Assembly (NCBI RefSeq): GCF_007679965.1
Contig: NZ_VEHL01000003.1
Coordinates: forward strand, 372,001 to 436,000
Length of the DNA stretch: 64,000 nucleotides
Origin: Bordetella genomosp. 13
GTDB taxonomy: Bacteria > Pseudomonadota > Gammaproteobacteria > Burkholderiales > Burkholderiaceae_B
Direction of reading: 5' to 3'
The notes below the pieces were generated by a model. That model was not told where the DNA came from and made no database searches. It worked only from the letters and a program-made list of their open reading frames with translations. The position numbers and the translations under genes were made by a program. This document shows positions 62,119-64,000 of the stretch, in pieces (within the stretch, counting starts at the first letter, position 1; each line of letters begins with the position of its first letter).

Positions 62119-62981
62119 ACCCGCACCTCGTCGTGCCGGTCGGCGGACTGGGACACCCAGGCCTGGATCTCGGACAGGCGCGCGAAGCGCACGCCGGCGT
62201 GCTGCTGCATGTGGCGCAGGGTGCGCTCGATCGCGGCCGTGCGGCTGGGCGTGCCCGAGCCCCAGCCGGCGCGCGGGTGCACGGTCAGCATGAAGAAGCC
62301 GCCCTCGGCGTAGCGCGCGTCGAATTCGGCTTGCCACTGCGCCTGCACCTCGGAGACCGGCGTCATCGAGAAATGGAAGAACGGGAAGTCGTCCAGGCTG
62401 TAGGTGTTGTTGGGGATCTCCACCATGCTGCGGCCCTGGCCCAGGTCCAGCATGTATGGCGTGTCGGCGTCCTTGTCGCTGCTGTCGTAGGCATAGCCGA
62501 GCTCGTGCAGCACCGGCAGCGTCACGCTGGTCTTCTGGCCAGAGGGCGAGCGCCAGCCGCGCGGCGCCCGGCCCAGCAGGTCGCCCAGGATGCCGTGCGT
62601 CAGCCGCAGGCGGCGCGTTTCCTCGTCGGGCGCCATCAGCGTGCCCTCGTGCACGTAGCCGTGCGCGCCCACTTCGTGGCCCTGCGCCGCGATGCGCTTG
62701 ACGACGTCCGGCGCGCATTCGGCGTCGTAGCCCGGCACGAAGAACGTGGCCGGAATGCCCAGCCGGTCGAGCATGCCCAGGTGGCGGTCCACGCCGCGGC
62801 GCGCCGAGTAGCGTCCGGCCGAATGCATGCCGTAGGGCGCGAAGCCCTTGCCGACCTCGTTGCCCATGCCGTCGAAGTCGACGGTGAAGGCGGCCAGGCA
62901 ACGGACGCCGTCGGGCAGCGGGGGCGGGGCCTGGCGCGCGACGCGCCGGTTCCTCGCGATGACGGGGTAGGTCATGGACAT
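62115..62981 (-). CDS. Polysaccharide deacetylase (NodB-like), copy 2
   Basis: 288 residues. FTVDFDGMGNEVGKGF holds the motif-1 Asp pair, GHEVGAHGYVHEGTL the motif-2 His residues, and GGFFMLTVHPRAGWGSG the motif-3 region. The NodB fold runs from about residue 28 to the end. GAGGAGACC upstream of the ATG. Members often act on N-acetyl groups or on amide/urea bonds (as in allantoinase-like PuuE), so the true reaction is not settled. It lies between the C45 gene and copy 1. Confidence 0.88.
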   Translation of the reverse strand: MSMTYPVIARNRRVARQAPPPLPDGVRCLAAFTVDFDGMGNEVGKGFAPYGMHSAGRYSARRGVDRHLGMLDRLGIPATFFVPGYDAECAPDVVKRIAAQGHEVGAHGYVHEGTLMAPDEETRRLRLTHGILGDLLGRAPRGWRSPSGQKTSVTLPVLHELGYAYDSSDKDADTPYMLDLGQGRSMVEIPNNTYSLDDFPFFHFSMTPVSEVQAQWQAEFDARYAEGGFFMLTVHPRAGWGSGTPSRTAAIERTLRHMQQHAGVRFARLSEIQAWVSQSADRHDEVRV

Positions 62982-62995
62982 CACGGTCTCCTCTG

Positions 62996-64000
62996 TCAGT
63001 CCGTGAACAGGTAGGTGGTGAAGGGCGATTGCAGCGCGGGCAGGGGCGCGATCTCCATGATGCGCCGCGCGGGCTGCATGACCACCGTGGCCACGGTGGC
63101 GCTCAGGTTGTTGGCCAGGTTCATGCGCGGCGGCCGGCATACCGACCAGGGCGTGGCGAAGTCGTCCAGCAGCGCCGCCTTCACCTGGGCCACGCCGATG
63201 TCCTTGCCGTGCGCATCCAGCAACTGCCGCACGCGGATGTCGCGGTACAGCGTGTCGGGCGTGGACATGATGCCCGTGTCCTTGAGCTTGCCCAGCGCCA
63301 CGGGGCTGAGCCAATGGTTGGCGTGCACCAGCAGGCCATTCTCGGGATGCAGCGTGAAGGTCTCGTCGGGCGCGCACTCGAAGTTCAGCGCGCAGCCGCC
63401 GGCATGACCCACCATCATGTTGTTCGAGCCCGACTTGGCCGTGACGTAGGCCGCGCGGTAGGCCAGGGGCAGGTGCTCCTGCTCGAGGATCTTGCGCCGG
63501 ATCAGCGCCAGCGGCACGCCGATGCGCTGGAAGTCGATGCTCGATTCCAGGAAGTTGGCCGTCAGCGAGATGCCCGCGTCGTTCATGCCCGAGCGCGCCA
63601 GGCCGCCGGCCTCGGTGAACGTCAGGATGTCCGGGCCGTCGTCGCGGCGGATGCGCAGCACCACCGAGGTCTCGGCGCATTCCATCTTCCAGTCCCAGTT
63701 CTGCGCGTGGATCAGGTGCGCGTCGGCCGAGCGTTCCGGCATCACCACCACGCCGGTGCAGCCGTCCGCGTCGTCCAGGCGCATGGTCTCGCGCAGCGCC
63801 GGCTTGGCCGCCAGCTTCAGGATTTCCGTGCGCGCATTGAGCAGCATCACGTCCTCGAACGAGATGTCGGCCCCGCGCGCGATGCCGCGCATCTCCTCGA
63901 CGTAGCCGGCGTCGAAGCGCTCGATCACGGGCAGGTAGTCGCGCACCACCTTTTCGAGGTCGGCGCGCTGCAGGGCCAGCTTCTGCAATTGCGCCGCGTA
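62996..64000 (-). CDS. C45-family autoproteolytic hydrolase (acyl-CoA:6-APA acyltransferase-like), 5' end missing
   Basis: At least 335 residues; the frame continues upstream past the right edge (preceding residues YAAQLQ). C45 proteins are made as precursors that cleave themselves before a catalytic Cys. That Cys is visible in DGCTGVVVMPERSADAH, in the usual place after an acidic, Gly-rich turn, with the Asn/Asp triad region HAQNWDWKMECAET close behind. The later segment NNMMVGHAGGCALNFE is also family-typical. Other relatives include conjugated bile-acid-hydrolase-like amidases. Its neighbours, two deacetylases, suggest work on an N-acylated sugar, peptide or amine. Confidence 0.88.
   Translation of the reverse strand, partial: YAAQLQKLALQRADLEKVVRDYLPVIERFDAGYVEEMRGIARGADISFEDVMLLNARTEILKLAAKPALRETMRLDDADGCTGVVVMPERSADAHLIHAQNWDWKMECAETSVVLRIRRDDGPDILTFTEAGGLARSGMNDAGISLTANFLESSIDFQRIGVPLALIRRKILEQEHLPLAYRAAYVTAKSGSNNMMVGHAGGCALNFECAPDETFTLHPENGLLVHANHWLSPVALGKLKDTGIMSTPDTLYRDIRVRQLLDAHGKDIGVAQVKAALLDDFATPWSVCRPPRMNLANNLSATVATVVMQPARRIMEIAPLPALQSPFTTYLFTD

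Overview
This is a GC-rich, densely coding chromosomal window. It has four-base ATGA overlaps between many neighbouring genes, short intergenic gaps, and no rRNA, tRNA or CRISPR array that I could see. The gene content (box-type aerobic benzoyl-CoA oxidation, GTP-dependent PEP carboxykinase, many ABC, Liv and MFS transporters, MocR, AraC and GntR regulators) and the codon use fit a betaproteobacterium of the Bordetella/Achromobacter type (Alcaligenaceae). The genus is an inference from gene content, not proven.

Layout. 1-3539 (minus): a GntR/FCD regulator heads a chain of overlapping genes for an SsuABC-like importer and a zinc-type alcohol dehydrogenase cut by the window edge. 3940-6980 (plus): a thiolase and a PepSY membrane protein. 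7138-9725 (minus): an ECF sigma factor with a C-terminal extension, a VOC protein and two DGPF/YCII proteins. 9971-12834 (plus): a second SsuABC-like importer ending in a DsrE-like protein. 13017-18222: an HD-domain hydrolase behind a perfect LexA-box match, a small gene broken by an amber codon, a MotA/MotB-like pair, and an NYN-LOTUS protein with a basic tail.

18602-31319 is the clearest biological unit, a complete benzoate module. One arm (minus) carries a DUF4863 protein, benzoate-CoA ligase and a five-gene Liv-type importer. The other arm (plus) carries boxR, boxC, boxB and boxA. The two arms diverge from a 180-bp region whose overlapping promoters are near mirror images. boxC has its own promoter with spaced TGCA motifs over the -10. 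Together the genes predict benzoate uptake, CoA activation, epoxidation and ring cleavage under BoxR control. The downstream semialdehyde dehydrogenase (BoxD) is not in this window.

31326-44000 is a mixed region: a frameshifted relic of a TonB C-terminal-like gene, a TSUP permease, a FitAB/VapBC toxin-antitoxin pair, an MFS permease, a GlxA-type regulator, a large DUF6351 lipoprotein followed by two IS3-like ends placed head to head, a repeat-rich exported protein, a GNAT gene with a premature stop, a YqaE/Pmp3 protein, a GFA protein, a DHA2 efflux pump, a Lon-N protein and a ParB-like protein.

44017-64000 holds a two-subunit molybdenum hydroxylase with a translationally coupled AraC regulator, an I78 inhibitor lipoprotein, DAHP synthase, LysE exporter, glutathione reductase, small membrane proteins, an alpha/beta hydrolase, a MocR regulator divergent from a GNAT gene, a transporter/thioredoxin/amidohydrolase group, PEP carboxykinase with a clear promoter and terminator, and an operon of a C45 (acyl-CoA:6-APA acyltransferase-like) enzyme with two polysaccharide deacetylases that runs off the window end.

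The observations most worth following are the mirror-image box promoter, the two genes with in-frame stops and intact-looking continuations, the SOS box, the IS-end hairpin, the TonB-like relic and the C45/deacetylase operon.
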